A DNA stretch of 10,255 nucleotides from Methanosarcinales archaeon (lineage in GTDB: Archaea; Halobacteriota; Methanosarcinia; Methanotrichales; Methanotrichaceae), in the NCBI GenBank assembly GCA_013415595.1, contig JAAEEW010000048.1, positions 1 to 10,255 of the forward strand, read 5' to 3'. Position 1 is the stretch's first letter; every line of letters starts with the position of its first letter. Positions 1 to 6,921 of the stretch are shown here, piece by piece. Under the pieces are notes generated by a model. That model had not been told where the DNA came from. It saw only the letters and a list, made by a program, of their open reading frames with translations, and ran no database searches. Both the position numbers and the translations under genes were made by a program.

Positions 1-1540
1 CCGGCTGCTGTGGCTGGGGTTGGGCGCTGAGGAGGAAGGGGGTGTGCATGGCGCTGTCTTTCTCGTCCTCGGGGGCTTGGGTGCCGTCCCGGACCCAGAC
101 CTTGACCCGGTACTCGCCGGGCTTCCAGCCGGAGGTGGGCCAGGTCCAGTTCTGAGAGGAGGACCAGCCGGTCACGGGCAGTCCGTTCAAGTAGAAGCGG
201 TAGAGGATGGGGTCCTCCGGGTCTGAGGCCCGGGCCGTCCAGGTGACCTTGGGCCCCGCCCTCTGGGGGCTGGCCAGGTCCGGCCGCAGATCGGTGACTA
301 TGGGGGGCTGGTTCACGTCCCCGCCCGCCGGCCGCTGGTCATCGGGGACCTCCGCCTCGGTCAGCCCGGCTGCTCCAGCCCCGGCCGGGGAGACGTTGAC
401 CTCCCTGGCCCCGTCCAGTCCTGCCGGAGAGGGAGCCGGAGCAGAGGCGGGAGCCTGGGGGGAGACGGCCGGGGAGTCGTTGCCCACAGAGGCGGCCTGG
501 CTCTGGTTATCCTCGATGGACAGTGGCTCCTCTTCGGCGACCTCCACTTCCTCCGCGGCTTCCAGGTCCTCCACCTCGTCATCCACTTCCGGCTCCTCCT
601 CGTCCAGCTCGAGGTTCTCGATGGCCGCCAGGCGGGAGGGATCGGGCTCTATGGCCCGGGCCTGGGTGGAGGTGGTCGTGGAGGTGGTGGAGGCGGTGCT
701 GCCCCCTCCGCCGCCAAAGGCCGGCCTTCTCTGGGGGATGGCTGCCCTGCCGGAGACGCCGGTCTGATTGTTCGTGGAATTATTTGTGGAGTTCGGGCTC
801 TGGCCGCCGGCCAGGACCTCCACATCCGAGCGGTTGTCTGATAGGTTGCTGCCGTCCGGGGCGGCGGCTGCACTGGCCGCGCCGGCCGAGCTGGCCGGGG
901 AGGAGCCGGCGGGATTGATCTGGCCTGCCACCACCGAGCCGGAGTAGACGTCCGGCCGGTTGTCGTCCCCCAGGATGTTCAGCCGGGTGATGCCCGGCCC
1001 CCGGTCAGGCAAAGCGAAATAGCCCAGGGCAAAGGTCAGAGCCAGGGCCAGCACCACTATGGCCAGGGCAGGGAGATGCCTTTGAAGGGGGGACCTCCGC
1101 CTGACGACGCCGCCAGGCCGGATGGGGGTGAATCCCTGCCGGGTGGCCAGGGTGTACCGCTTTCTCCGGGGAAGAGATATCCTGAGCTGACGGGCATAGA
1201 CGGCCGAAGCTATGGTGAGCAGGCCCAGGAGCACAGCCAGGGCCAGGAGATGCCATTCCCGGAGCAGGCCGGAGGAGAGGGCGGCCAGGATGGCGCCCCC
1301 CAGGCCCGCGGCCGCGGAAAGTCCCGCCCTGGCCTGGGGCAGGAGGTCGCCCTGGCGGGGGAAGACGACGGCCAGCAGAGAATAACAGAGAAGGGAGAAC
1401 AGCGCGAAGAAGACGACCGGCCTGGCCAGCCAGTGAAGGGAAGAAGGGGTGATAAGGAAAGAGACTGCTGCCAGCGCCGAAATCGCAATGCAAACCGCTA
1501 AGTCCCCCGGCAGGGGCTCCTTTGATCTCACCGTCCTCAC
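1..1540 (-). CDS. DUF1616-like membrane protein with acidic linker and Ig-like domain (C-terminus cut by window)
   Basis: The frame is open without a stop from the GTG at 1540 to the window edge (513 codons). Residues about 13-30, 41-60, 73-90 and 94-115 form four hydrophobic helices with the layout of DUF1616 proteins, including a VVFPR-type end to helix 2. A fifth helix (about 155-176) leads into a short segment ending LNILGDD. Residues about 210-400 are low complexity: Ala/Ser/Pro, several N-glycosylation sequons (an NST repeat near 250-258) and a strongly acidic Glu/Asp block at 311-340. From about 410 an Ig/fibronectin-like domain (VTWTA, ASDPEDP, YRF, TGW, WTW motifs) typical of methanogen surface proteins begins. 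Membrane anchoring with the Ig-like domain outside is inferred; function is unknown. The start is either GTG 1540 (GAGGG five bases upstream) or GTG 1531 (GGTGAG four bases upstream). The domain family is likely; the role is not known. Confidence 0.75.
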   Translation of the reverse strand, partial: MRTVRSKEPLPGDLAVCIAISALAAVSFLITPSSLHWLARPVVFFALFSLLCYSLLAVVFPRQGDLLPQARAGLSAAAGLGGAILAALSSGLLREWHLLALAVLLGLLTIASAVYARQLRISLPRRKRYTLATRQGFTPIRPGGVVRRRSPLQRHLPALAIVVLALALTFALGYFALPDRGPGITRLNILGDDNRPDVYSGSVVAGQINPAGSSPASSAGAASAAAAPDGSNLSDNRSDVEVLAGGQSPNSTNNSTNNQTGVSGRAAIPQRRPAFGGGGGSTASTTSTTTSTQARAIEPDPSRLAAIENLELDEEEPEVDDEVEDLEAAEEVEVAEEEPLSIEDNQSQAASVGNDSPAVSPQAPASAPAPSPAGLDGAREVNVSPAGAGAAGLTEAEVPDDQRPAGGDVNQPPIVTDLRPDLASPQRAGPKVTWTARASDPEDPILYRFYLNGLPVTGWSSSQNWTWPTSGWKPGEYRVKVWVRDGTQAPEDEKDSAMHTPFLLSAQPQPQQP

Positions 1541-1567
1541 CCATACCCTCTGAAATTGCCAGCTACT

Positions 1568-1599
1568 TGATAATAAAACAAGAAAGATAAAACCTTTTT
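1568..1599 (-). promoter_or_regulatory. Possible promoter for the DUF1616-like gene
   Basis: On the minus strand two T/A-rich elements, around 1599-1586 and 1580-1568, lie 28-60 bases before the GTG start at 1540. Either could be an archaeal TATA box. No transcript start is visible, so the choice between them is open. Confidence 0.35.
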
Positions 1600-1686
1600 C
1601 CTCGATAAATGGAAAATGACGGTTAAATGACCTCCGGCAGGGAGCTCAAGACTGCCCGCAGAGAATAAATATAAAAAATATATCAA

Positions 1687-1734
1687 GGAAAAAATTGGAC
1701 TGCCTGCATTTCTTTTTTCAAATTCAACAGGCAG
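1687..1734 (-). terminator. Hairpin plus T-run terminator facing the S8e/DUF1922 operon
   Basis: Read on minus, a perfect 7-base inverted repeat (CTGCCTG at 1734-1728, CAGGCAG at 1706-1700) with a 21-base A-rich loop is followed within a few bases by six Ts (1692-1687). A second T6 run lies at about 1675-1670. Archaeal terminators are mainly T-runs, so this is a plausible end for the minus transcript entering from rps8e and the DUF1922 gene. The same AT-rich block (1664-1684) also resembles a TATA region. Confidence 0.5.
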
Positions 1735-1909
1735 CGATCAGGCCGTTCTACGCCTCCTGCAGTTCGCCCCGGAGGCAGGCACCGGCCTTCGCTGCGCCGC
1801 CCCGCGGGCCTGCTGACAAAGGCGCAGGTCCAGGCAAAATGCTCTGGCCGCACGATTCGATCCGGCGTCTACGCCGCCGGCCAAATCCAGACCCGGGCCT
1901 TCCGTCCCC
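1735..1909. other. GC-rich non-coding stretch after the DUF1922 gene
   Basis: No convincing reading frame was seen between the DUF1922 stop at 1910 and the terminator hairpin. It contains a 6-bp hairpin (CCGGCG 1862-1867 with CGCCGG 1875-1880) and other short GC inverted repeats. The plus-strand frame covering 1695-2078 runs antisense through the DUF1922 gene and has Arg/Pro/Ser composition typical of a shadow. The stretch is either a long 3' untranslated region or an unrecognised small RNA. I could not match it to SRP, RNase P or 5S features. Confidence 0.4.
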
Positions 1910-2122
1910 TCAGCCGGCTGAGCGAAAGCCGGTCATCTCCCGGTCGCCCATCTGCAGCTCCCGCACCAGGGCCCCGGCCTCCCGGGCATCCGCCGCCCTG
2001 GCCAGCACCCGCACCCTGCTGAGCTCTGAGCGCTTGCCGCAGGGGCAGGACCTGGTCCTGGCCCCCTCCTCCGCGTAGAGGTGACGGCCGCAACTACATC
2101 TGAATACCAGGTACATGACCAT
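1910..2122 (-). CDS. DUF1922 zinc-ribbon protein (MTH1184-like)
   Basis: This 70-residue protein has the full DUF1922 pattern: an N-terminal zinc ribbon with C9-x-C11 and C26-x-C28 (FRCSCGRHLYA and SCPCGKR), then a basic segment (RVRVLARA) and a helix (DAREAGALVRELQ). DUF1922 is a small family found in methanogens and related archaea, with no established function; the ribbon suggests nucleic-acid or protein binding. It lies 30 bases after the rps8e stop on the same strand and has no promoter of its own that I can see, so it is probably co-transcribed with rps8e. The start is ATG 2122 or ATG 2116 (giving MYLVFRC, the more family-like start). Neither has a clear Shine-Dalgarno. Length and motifs look complete. 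Confidence 0.85.
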   Translation of the reverse strand: MVMYLVFRCSCGRHLYAEEGARTRSCPCGKRSELSRVRVLARAADAREAGALVRELQMGDREMTGFRSAG

Positions 2123-2152
2123 AATCTATCTTACAAAAAGAGTGAGAACAGG

Positions 2153-2533
2153 TCACTTGCCGATCAGGACCGCGTTGACGGTCCCATCCTGGCTGGGCCT
2201 GTTGGTGACCATGGCATCGCCAAGCTCGGTCTTGATAACCGCGCCCCTGGTGATGATGTTTCTCCTGATGTAGTTCAGGTTGGCCTTGTTGTCCACCACA
2301 CTCTGGATCTTGATCTTGCTGGACTTGCCAGTGGCGGGGTCGGAGACGCATGCCACATCGCACCGCAGCAGGCGAATCTTCATGTTTCCGCCCATGGTGC
2401 TGATCCTCTTTTTCCTCACAGGGGCGATGGTCGTATCGCCGGCCTCTCTACCAGTCTCGAACTTGCGCTTTCCCCGATTAAGGATGAGCCTTCCGCCCGT
2501 AACCTTCCTTGCAGACTTTCCTTGCCACCTCAT
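2153..2533 (-). CDS. rps8e: Small ribosomal subunit protein S8e (eS8)
   Basis: This 126-residue protein is a full-length archaeal S8e, a small-subunit ribosomal protein shared by archaea and eukaryotes and absent from bacteria. Visible family marks are the basic N-terminus (RWQGKSARKVTGGRL), the KRKFE.GRE segment, the RKKRISTMGGN.K turn, the VDN.AN..Y.RRNIITRGA core and the C-terminal G.VNAVL. The ATG at 2533 is preceded by GAGG with suitable spacing and by a TATA box, so the start is firm. It heads a two-gene unit with the DUF1922 zinc-ribbon gene. Nothing unusual is visible, and its Lys/Arg-rich composition fits rRNA binding. Confidence 0.95.
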   Translation of the reverse strand: MRWQGKSARKVTGGRLILNRGKRKFETGREAGDTTIAPVRKKRISTMGGNMKIRLLRCDVACVSDPATGKSSKIKIQSVVDNKANLNYIRRNIITRGAVIKTELGDAMVTNRPSQDGTVNAVLIGK

Positions 2534-2540
2534 ACTATTC

Positions 2541-2579
2541 CTCTGACCTCAACCAATCTTTTAAGCTCGATATATATTC
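2541..2579 (-). promoter_or_regulatory. TATA box and Shine-Dalgarno of rps8e
   Basis: On minus, AATATATATC (about 2579-2568) lies some 35-45 bases before the ATG at 2533. Transcription starting about 25 bases further on would give a leader of roughly 15 bases containing the GAGG just before the start. This is a well-formed archaeal promoter. Confidence 0.65.
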
Positions 2580-2686
2580 GTTGTGGTGCCTGTCGCCACC
2601 CCTGGCCTTAAGAACCTTTGCCCTGACAGCCCAAACCGGCCGGCCCAGAGGCGGCCAGAATGGCCCAACCGCCCCGGGACCGCCCG

Positions 2687-4357
2687 TCAGGCCAGGTCCT
2701 TGACCACGTAGGGCAAAGCGATGCGGTACCCAAGCCGCCGGTAGTAATCCCGCACCCCGATGGCGCTGGTGACCTCTATGGAACGGTAGCCGGCCAAGAC
2801 GGCCATCTCCTCCGCCGCCTGCAGCAGCCCGGCGCCGTAGCCCTGGTGCTGCCAGCCGCCCCTTCTCCCCAGGGGGATCAGGGGGCCGTAGACGTGCAGC
2901 TCCCGCACCCGGGCCTTCTCCCCCAGGCGCAGTCGCAGGAATCCCACCAGCACGTCCTGGCCGGAGAGGTAGGAGATGAAGTGCTCCTGAGCCCCGCAGG
3001 CCTCGTAGCTCTCCACCTGCAGCTTTGCCTGGCCGGGGGAGACCCCCTGCAGCCCCGCCTCCCGGCAGCGTATGCACCGGCAGCGGCCTTCCCGGGCACG
3101 CAGTCGCTCCTCTGCCAGTTGCCGCAGGTTGCTCTTCTTGACCCCGGCCACTATCAGCCGGGCGGGGATGTCCCTCTGCACCCTCTGCAGCCTGGTGTAG
3201 GGGGGGATGATCTCCTTGACCCGGGAGATCAGCTCCGCCGCCTCCTCATCTCCCAGGGGGATGTACTCGCCCCGGCGGTAGAGGTCGTAAAGCTCGGTCC
3301 CCTCCACCACCAGGGTGGGATAGATCTTCAGGTAGTCCGGCCGGAAGTCGGGACTTTGGAAGAGCTCCCGGAACTCCTCCAGGTCCCGGGAAGGGGAGGA
3401 CCCGGGAAGCCCGGGCATCATGTGAAATCCCACCTTCAGTCCGGCCTCACGCAGGTTCCGGTTCGCATCCACCGTCGCCGCCCGGTCGTGGCCACTCCTG
3501 ATCCCGGCCAGGATCTCATCCCGGATGCTCTGCACCCCCAGCTCCACCTTGGTGGCTCCCAGGGAGAGCATGCTCTGGATGTGGCCGGGTCGGCACCAGT
3601 CCGGCCTGGTCTCGAAGGTCATGCCCACGTTCCTCACCCTGGCCCGCTGGTTCAACTCGGCCGCCTCCCGGAAGCTCTGCCAGCCTGACGGTCCGCTGGC
3701 CGGAGGGTCACGGACCGGCTGGGGGGAGGGCTGGTGGCCGGATAGGGAACATTCAGAGAGGGAAGGCCGGGAGGGCAGATGGCTGGCAAGCCCCTGGCCG
3801 GATGGGGAAGGGTCGGAGGGGAGAGGGTCGGTGAGGGGATAGTCGTTCATGGCCTGCAGACAGCGCTTCACAAACCACTGCTGATATCCCAGGGGCCGGG
3901 AGGTGATGGTCCCGCCCATGATGATCAGCTCCGCCTTGTCCACGGGGTGGCCGATCTCTTCCAGCTGCCTCAGGCGAGCGTGGACCTGTCGGTAGGGGTC
4001 GTAGCCGTGCTGGCCGGCCCGGAGAGCGGCAGGCTCCTGGCCGGTGTAGCTCTGGGGTGAGCTCGCCAGAGCGCGGATTCCCCCCGGACAGGGCACACAG
4101 ATGCCGTGGGGACAGCGGGCGGGAGAGGTCATGGCCGCGATCACCGCCACCCCGGAGAGGGTGCGGGTGGGCTTGCGCACCAGGAGCTTGAGCCGATCCC
4201 GCTCCTCCGGCAGGGCCTGGGCCAGGATGTCGGCGTTGCTGGGAAGAGAGGAGAGCCCAAGCTCCGAGGCCGCCTGACGCTTCCTTTTCTCCAGATCGGC
4301 CGGGGTCTTCACCTGGCCCTGGAGCACGGCCTCCACGATCTCCCGCAGGGGCCTCAA
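2687..4357 (-). CDS. elp3: Elp3: tRNA wobble-uridine carboxymethyl-forming enzyme (radical SAM plus acetyltransferase)
   Basis: Elp3 joins an acetyl-derived group to C5 of wobble uridine-34 in tRNAs, using a radical-SAM domain and an acetyl-CoA-binding KAT domain. The iron-sulfur cysteines are at 82, 87 and 90 (CPHGICVPCPGG). The radical-SAM core continues through MGGT (147-150), FETRPDWC (248-255), GVQSI and KIYP. A Cys cluster (RCRCIRC) and the HVYGPL motif follow, then the acetyl-CoA loop QHQGYG (503-508) and YYRRLGY near the C-terminus. I place the start at TTG 4357: GGAGGTGG sits just before it, and TTGA overlaps the nitroreductase stop. The open frame continues to 4942, but that part lies under the nitroreductase gene in a composition-biased frame and is not Elp3-like. 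The 556 residues exceed the usual length of about 530 because of a Pro/Ser-rich insertion at residues 175-227. Confidence 0.93.
   Translation of the reverse strand: MRPLREIVEAVLQGQVKTPADLEKRKRQAASELGLSSLPSNADILAQALPEERDRLKLLVRKPTRTLSGVAVIAAMTSPARCPHGICVPCPGGIRALASSPQSYTGQEPAALRAGQHGYDPYRQVHARLRQLEEIGHPVDKAELIIMGGTITSRPLGYQQWFVKRCLQAMNDYPLTDPLPSDPSPSGQGLASHLPSRPSLSECSLSGHQPSPQPVRDPPASGPSGWQSFREAAELNQRARVRNVGMTFETRPDWCRPGHIQSMLSLGATKVELGVQSIRDEILAGIRSGHDRAATVDANRNLREAGLKVGFHMMPGLPGSSPSRDLEEFRELFQSPDFRPDYLKIYPTLVVEGTELYDLYRRGEYIPLGDEEAAELISRVKEIIPPYTRLQRVQRDIPARLIVAGVKKSNLRQLAEERLRAREGRCRCIRCREAGLQGVSPGQAKLQVESYEACGAQEHFISYLSGQDVLVGFLRLRLGEKARVRELHVYGPLIPLGRRGGWQHQGYGAGLLQAAEEMAVLAGYRSIEVTSAIGVRDYYRRLGYRIALPYVVKDLA
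3677..3835 (-). repeat. In-frame low-complexity insertion in elp3 with imperfect internal repeats
   Basis: These bases encode residues about 175-227 of Elp3, rich in Pro, Ser, Gly and Leu, between the helix ending QAMNDYP and the helix SFREAAELN. In archaeal Elp3 the two are normally joined by a short linker. The DNA holds degenerate copies of a GGCCGGATRGGGAA-like unit around 3736-3750 and 3798-3811, and other G-rich fragments, suggesting growth by slippage or local duplication. The frame is kept. Confidence 0.6.
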
Positions 4358-4869
4358 TCCACCTCCCAACGGACAGCCTCCATGCCCTCCCGGCTGGATG
4401 CCGGCGGGCTCTCGTCCGGCCAGCCCAGGGAGATTATGGCCACCGGCAACACACCCTCCTCCAGCCCCAGGATATCCCTGACCAGGTGGTCGTCGAAGGC
4501 CCCGTTCCAGCAGGCTCCCAGGCCCCGGTCGTGGGCGGCCAGGATCAGGCACATGATGGCCGCGTCGGCGTCCTGGACGGCGTACAGCCCGCCCCGGTCG
4601 CCATACCTGCGGCTGGATCGGGGCGGATCGGCACAGACCACGACCAGGGCCGGGGCCCGGGCTATGTGAGACTGGCCAAACGCGGCCAGGGAGAGGGCCC
4701 GCCTCATCTCCTCTCTGGTGACCACCACGTACCTCCTGGCCCGCAGGTTGCCCGCCGACGGAGCGCACTCCGCAGCCTGCAGAAGGTCGGTGATGATCTC
4801 CCTTGACAGAGGACGCCTCTGATACCTCCTCACGGATCTGCGTCCTTCCAGGGCTTGTTTCAGGTCCAT
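4354..4869 (-). CDS. Nitroreductase-family FMN oxidoreductase
   Basis: This 171-residue protein has the layout of small nitroreductase-fold flavoenzymes. RRSVRRY (10-16) is the phosphate-binding start of the FMN site, APSAGNLRARRYVVV (36-50) is the conserved second FMN motif, and GLGACWNGAF (116-125) precedes the C-terminal part. The family uses NAD(P)H and FMN to reduce varied substrates, and the substrate cannot be read from sequence. It is a short member, possibly similar to archaeal F420- or FMN-dependent homologues. Its stop codon overlaps the TTG start of elp3, so the two are translationally coupled. No Shine-Dalgarno precedes ATG 4869, but a TATA-like element lies about 29 bases upstream, suggesting a leaderless transcript. 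Confidence 0.88.
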   Translation of the reverse strand: MDLKQALEGRRSVRRYQRRPLSREIITDLLQAAECAPSAGNLRARRYVVVTREEMRRALSLAAFGQSHIARAPALVVVCADPPRSSRRYGDRGGLYAVQDADAAIMCLILAAHDRGLGACWNGAFDDHLVRDILGLEEGVLPVAIISLGWPDESPPASSREGMEAVRWEVD

Positions 4870-4894
4870 GAAGAACAGTTCTTGGCCGGGGTGG

Positions 4895-4902
4895 AATAAT
4901 AG
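4895..4902 (-). promoter_or_regulatory. Possible TATA box of a leaderless nitroreductase-elp3 transcript
   Basis: CTATTATT on minus is centred about 29 bases before ATG 4869, in the 57-base gap after the phosphoesterase. The spacing fits a transcript starting at or near the ATG, which would explain the missing Shine-Dalgarno. Confidence 0.4.
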
Positions 4903-4925
4903 ATTTTTCTGCAGGCGGCCTCCAC

Positions 4926-5864
4926 TCAGACTTCCTGCACACAGACCGGATCAGGCCGCCCTATCTGGCGGATGGTGGCCTTCAGGTCGCTCAATACCAC
5001 ATAGGTGTCCGGTATCTCCTCGGGATTGGGAATCAGGTCTCTGCGGGCTTCCCCAGTCAGACACCCGGAGTTGACCGCCAGGGGCCCTCCATCCCGCCTG
5101 TAGATGCCGGCGCGATGGGTGTCGCCGTAGACGAAGCAGTCCACGGGCCCCAGCTTCTGCTCGGCGATGAAGTTCATGATGGCGTCGTAGTGCCGCTCCA
5201 CCGGGGTGAACTGCAGGGTCTTCAGAATGCCGCTCTTCACCCGGTCGAATACGCTGGACATCTTCCACAGCCGGTCCTCCAGCTCGGCCATCTCCCCGAT
5301 GTAGCTGGAGCGGTAGATGCTCTCGTAGGCGTAGGCCATCATCCTCTCCAGGTCGGCGGGGCAGGGGCTCTCCCCGGAGAGGCAGCGGAGCTTCTCCACC
5401 ACCTGTAGCGGGAATGAGGAGACGCCGCTCAGGTGGTGGCCGTGGGTGAACACGAACCGCCGGTTGCGTCGGATCTTGGTGTAGACCGGGTAGTGCATCT
5501 CCAGCCCCACGGAGTGGATGGTCTGGTACCAGCTCATGTTGGGGAGATACACGGAGAAGGTCTCCCCCCGGGCCGCCCGCTCCATGATGTCGCTCTCCTG
5601 GTTCATGATCATCAGGTGGTGATCGTGGTTGCCGATCACGTAGCTGATGCGCACGCCTAGCTCCGAGAGCCTCTGCAGAAAATAGCCGGCATCCCGGATG
5701 GCCTTCTCCGGCCTGGTCCGCCACAGATCTAAAATGTCGCCTAAAAGCACTATCTCGTCGCAACCCTCGCCGTACCTCCACAGCTCCCAGATCAGGTAGT
5801 CCACCATCTTCCTGCTGGAGAGGGTGGAGGTGCCCGGACCGAAGTGGGTATCGGATATCACCAC
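4926..5864 (-). CDS. Calcineurin-like metallophosphoesterase (LpxH-like motif set)
   Basis: All metal-binding motifs of the calcineurin-like phosphoesterase fold are present: D5-x-H7 (SDTHFG), G42-D43 (LLGDILDLW), G78-N-H-D81 (VIGNHDHH), T140-H-G-H-H, and G247-D-T-H (YGDTHRAG). It should therefore be a two-metal phosphoester hydrolase. The GD..LDLW and GNHDHH forms resemble the UDP-diacylglucosamine hydrolase/LpxH-like branch, but archaea lack lipid A, so the substrate is unknown. There is no signal peptide or membrane helix, so it is probably cytoplasmic. The start is uncertain: GTG 5864 or GTG 5861 gives a protein beginning almost directly at the first motif, yet the only strong Shine-Dalgarno (AAGGAGGG) is 15-18 bases away and serves an overlapping short frame. 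The nitroreductase and elp3 genes follow on the same strand after 56 bases. Confidence 0.85.
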   Translation of the reverse strand: MVISDTHFGPGTSTLSSRKMVDYLIWELWRYGEGCDEIVLLGDILDLWRTRPEKAIRDAGYFLQRLSELGVRISYVIGNHDHHLMIMNQESDIMERAARGETFSVYLPNMSWYQTIHSVGLEMHYPVYTKIRRNRRFVFTHGHHLSGVSSFPLQVVEKLRCLSGESPCPADLERMMAYAYESIYRSSYIGEMAELEDRLWKMSSVFDRVKSGILKTLQFTPVERHYDAIMNFIAEQKLGPVDCFVYGDTHRAGIYRRDGGPLAVNSGCLTGEARRDLIPNPEEIPDTYVVLSDLKATIRQIGRPDPVCVQEV

Positions 5865-5890
5865 TGTGGACGCATCGGACCCTCCTTCAT
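5858..5890 (-). other. Mini-frame overlapping the phosphoesterase start
   Basis: ATG at 5890 or ATG at 5875 opens a frame of 10 or 5 codons (MKEGPMRPQW, then TGA) that ends inside the GTG-GTG start of the phosphoesterase. AAGGAGGG (5887-5880) is ideally placed, four bases before ATG 5875. It is either a translated leader or the true N-terminus displaced by a one-base error: one extra base would join MRP to TVVISDTHFG. Confidence 0.4.
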
Positions 5891-5916
5891 TGCCGGGCGA
5901 GAGAATAACCTTTACT

Positions 5917-5926
5917 ATTTATAAAT
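5917..5926 (-). promoter_or_regulatory. TATA box of the phosphoesterase gene
   Basis: ATTTATAAAT, a perfect palindrome, lies about 55 bases before GTG 5864. Initiation about 25 bases downstream (near 5897) would place the AAGGAGGG Shine-Dalgarno just inside the transcript. As a palindrome it could work in either direction, but hisG has its own closer element. Confidence 0.6.
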
Positions 5927-5993
5927 ATTTTGCAGACTTTTTTACTATTCCGGATGGGAGATGTGTCTTTCAGGAAGATCCGGCCAGGTCGGC

Positions 5994-6031
5994 AAAATTA
6001 TAAGCTCCGAGATCCTGGTCCTGGGGTGGTG
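5994..6031 (+). promoter_or_regulatory. TATA box and ribosome binding site of hisG
   Basis: AAAATTATAAG (5994-6004) is a TATA-like element about 40 bases before ATG 6040. GGGGTGGTG (6023-6031) is a reasonable Shine-Dalgarno eight bases before the start. Confidence 0.55.
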
Positions 6032-6039
6032 CACTTTAC

Positions 6040-6912
6040 ATGATTGATATTGCCATTCCCAAGGGCAGCCTGCTCAGCCAGACGCTGCAGCTCCTGGAGC
6101 AGGCCGGCCTGGAGATCAGAAGAACGGAGCGGGAGTACAACGCCCGCATCAACGACCCCCGGGTGGGCAAGGTGAAGATCCTGCGTCCCCAGGAGATACC
6201 GGGCTACGTGGCCAGGGGCTACTTCGACCTGGGGATATCCGGCACCGACTGGATAAGGGAGTCGGAGTCCGACGTGGTGACGGTGGCCACCCTCAACTAC
6301 GGAAAGCAGGGCCCCGGAAAGGTGAAAGTGGTGGTGGCCGTGCCTGAGGACCAGGACATAAAGTCGGCCAGGGACGTCTTGCCCGGCAGCCGGATCGCGA
6401 CCGAGTACCCCAAACTGACAAAGTCCTTCTTCGACTCCCTGGGAATCCCGGTGGAGGTCCAGTTCTCCTATGGGGCCACTGAAGCCAAGGTTCCCGAGCT
6501 GACCGACGTGGTGGTGGACCTGACCGAGACCGGCTCCACCCTGAAGAAGAACGGCCTGAAGATCGTGGACGTCATCCTGGAGTCCACTTCCGAGCTGATA
6601 GCCAACCGCGATAGCTGGGCCGATACGGTGAAGCGGGAGGAGATCGAGGCCGTGGAGACCCTGCTCTCAGCGGTGATCCGGGCCCGGGGCAAGGTGCTGA
6701 TCGACCTCAACGTCCCCGAGGACCGCATCGACGAGGTGATAGCGATACTGCCCAGCATGAAGAAGCCCACCATCTCCAAGCTCTACAACTCCGGCTACTA
6801 CGCCGTGGAGAGCGTGGTGGACAGATCCACGGTCAACCTGCTCATCCCCCAGCTCAAGAAGGCTGGAGCCACAGATATCCTGGAGCTGGAGATATCCAAG
6901 ATAGTGCCGTAA
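6040..6912 (+). CDS. hisG: ATP phosphoribosyltransferase, long form (HisG)
   Basis: HisG catalyses the first step of histidine synthesis, joining ATP and PRPP to give phosphoribosyl-ATP. The protein begins IDIAIPKGSL, carries the periplasmic-binding-like halves (YFDLGISGTDW at 61-71) and the PRPP-binding motif VDLTETGSTLKKNGL at about 159-173. At 290 residues it is the long form: residues about 215-290 make the ACT-like regulatory domain that binds histidine for feedback inhibition (PTISKLYNSGYYAVESVV and the closing beta strand). It should therefore be a homohexamer that needs no HisZ. It stands alone with its own promoter and no other his genes nearby, as is common in methanogens with scattered his genes. 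The TAA at 6910-6912 is only nine bases from the convergent tRNA gene. Confidence 0.96.
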   Translation: MIDIAIPKGSLLSQTLQLLEQAGLEIRRTEREYNARINDPRVGKVKILRPQEIPGYVARGYFDLGISGTDWIRESESDVVTVATLNYGKQGPGKVKVVVAVPEDQDIKSARDVLPGSRIATEYPKLTKSFFDSLGIPVEVQFSYGATEAKVPELTDVVVDLTETGSTLKKNGLKIVDVILESTSELIANRDSWADTVKREEIEAVETLLSAVIRARGKVLIDLNVPEDRIDEVIAILPSMKKPTISKLYNSGYYAVESVVDRSTVNLLIPQLKKAGATDILELEISKIVP

Positions 6913-6916
6913 AAAA
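6911..6916 (-). terminator. T6 terminator of the tRNA-Arg gene, overlapping the hisG stop
   Basis: Six Ts on minus begin six bases after the discriminator base of the tRNA. The same bases include two of the hisG stop codon, so the two convergent transcripts share this end region. Confidence 0.5.
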
Positions 6917-6921
6917 GAGAA

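Noticed and set aside
1005..1544. ATG-started minus frame of 179 codons
   Set aside because: It is an alternative frame of the DUF1616-like gene; the true frame (GTG start) shows membrane helices and continues to the window edge.
1695..2078. Plus-strand frame of 127 codons
   Set aside because: It starts with TTG without a ribosome binding site, runs antisense through the DUF1922 gene, and has shadow composition.
2660..3688. Plus-strand frame of 342 codons
   Set aside because: It is antisense to elp3 and rich in Pro, Gly, His and Gln, with no domain signal.
4358..4942. N-terminal extension of the Elp3 frame by 195 codons
   Set aside because: It lies antiphase under the nitroreductase gene, has Gly/Pro/Arg shadow composition, and TTG 4357 has its own Shine-Dalgarno.
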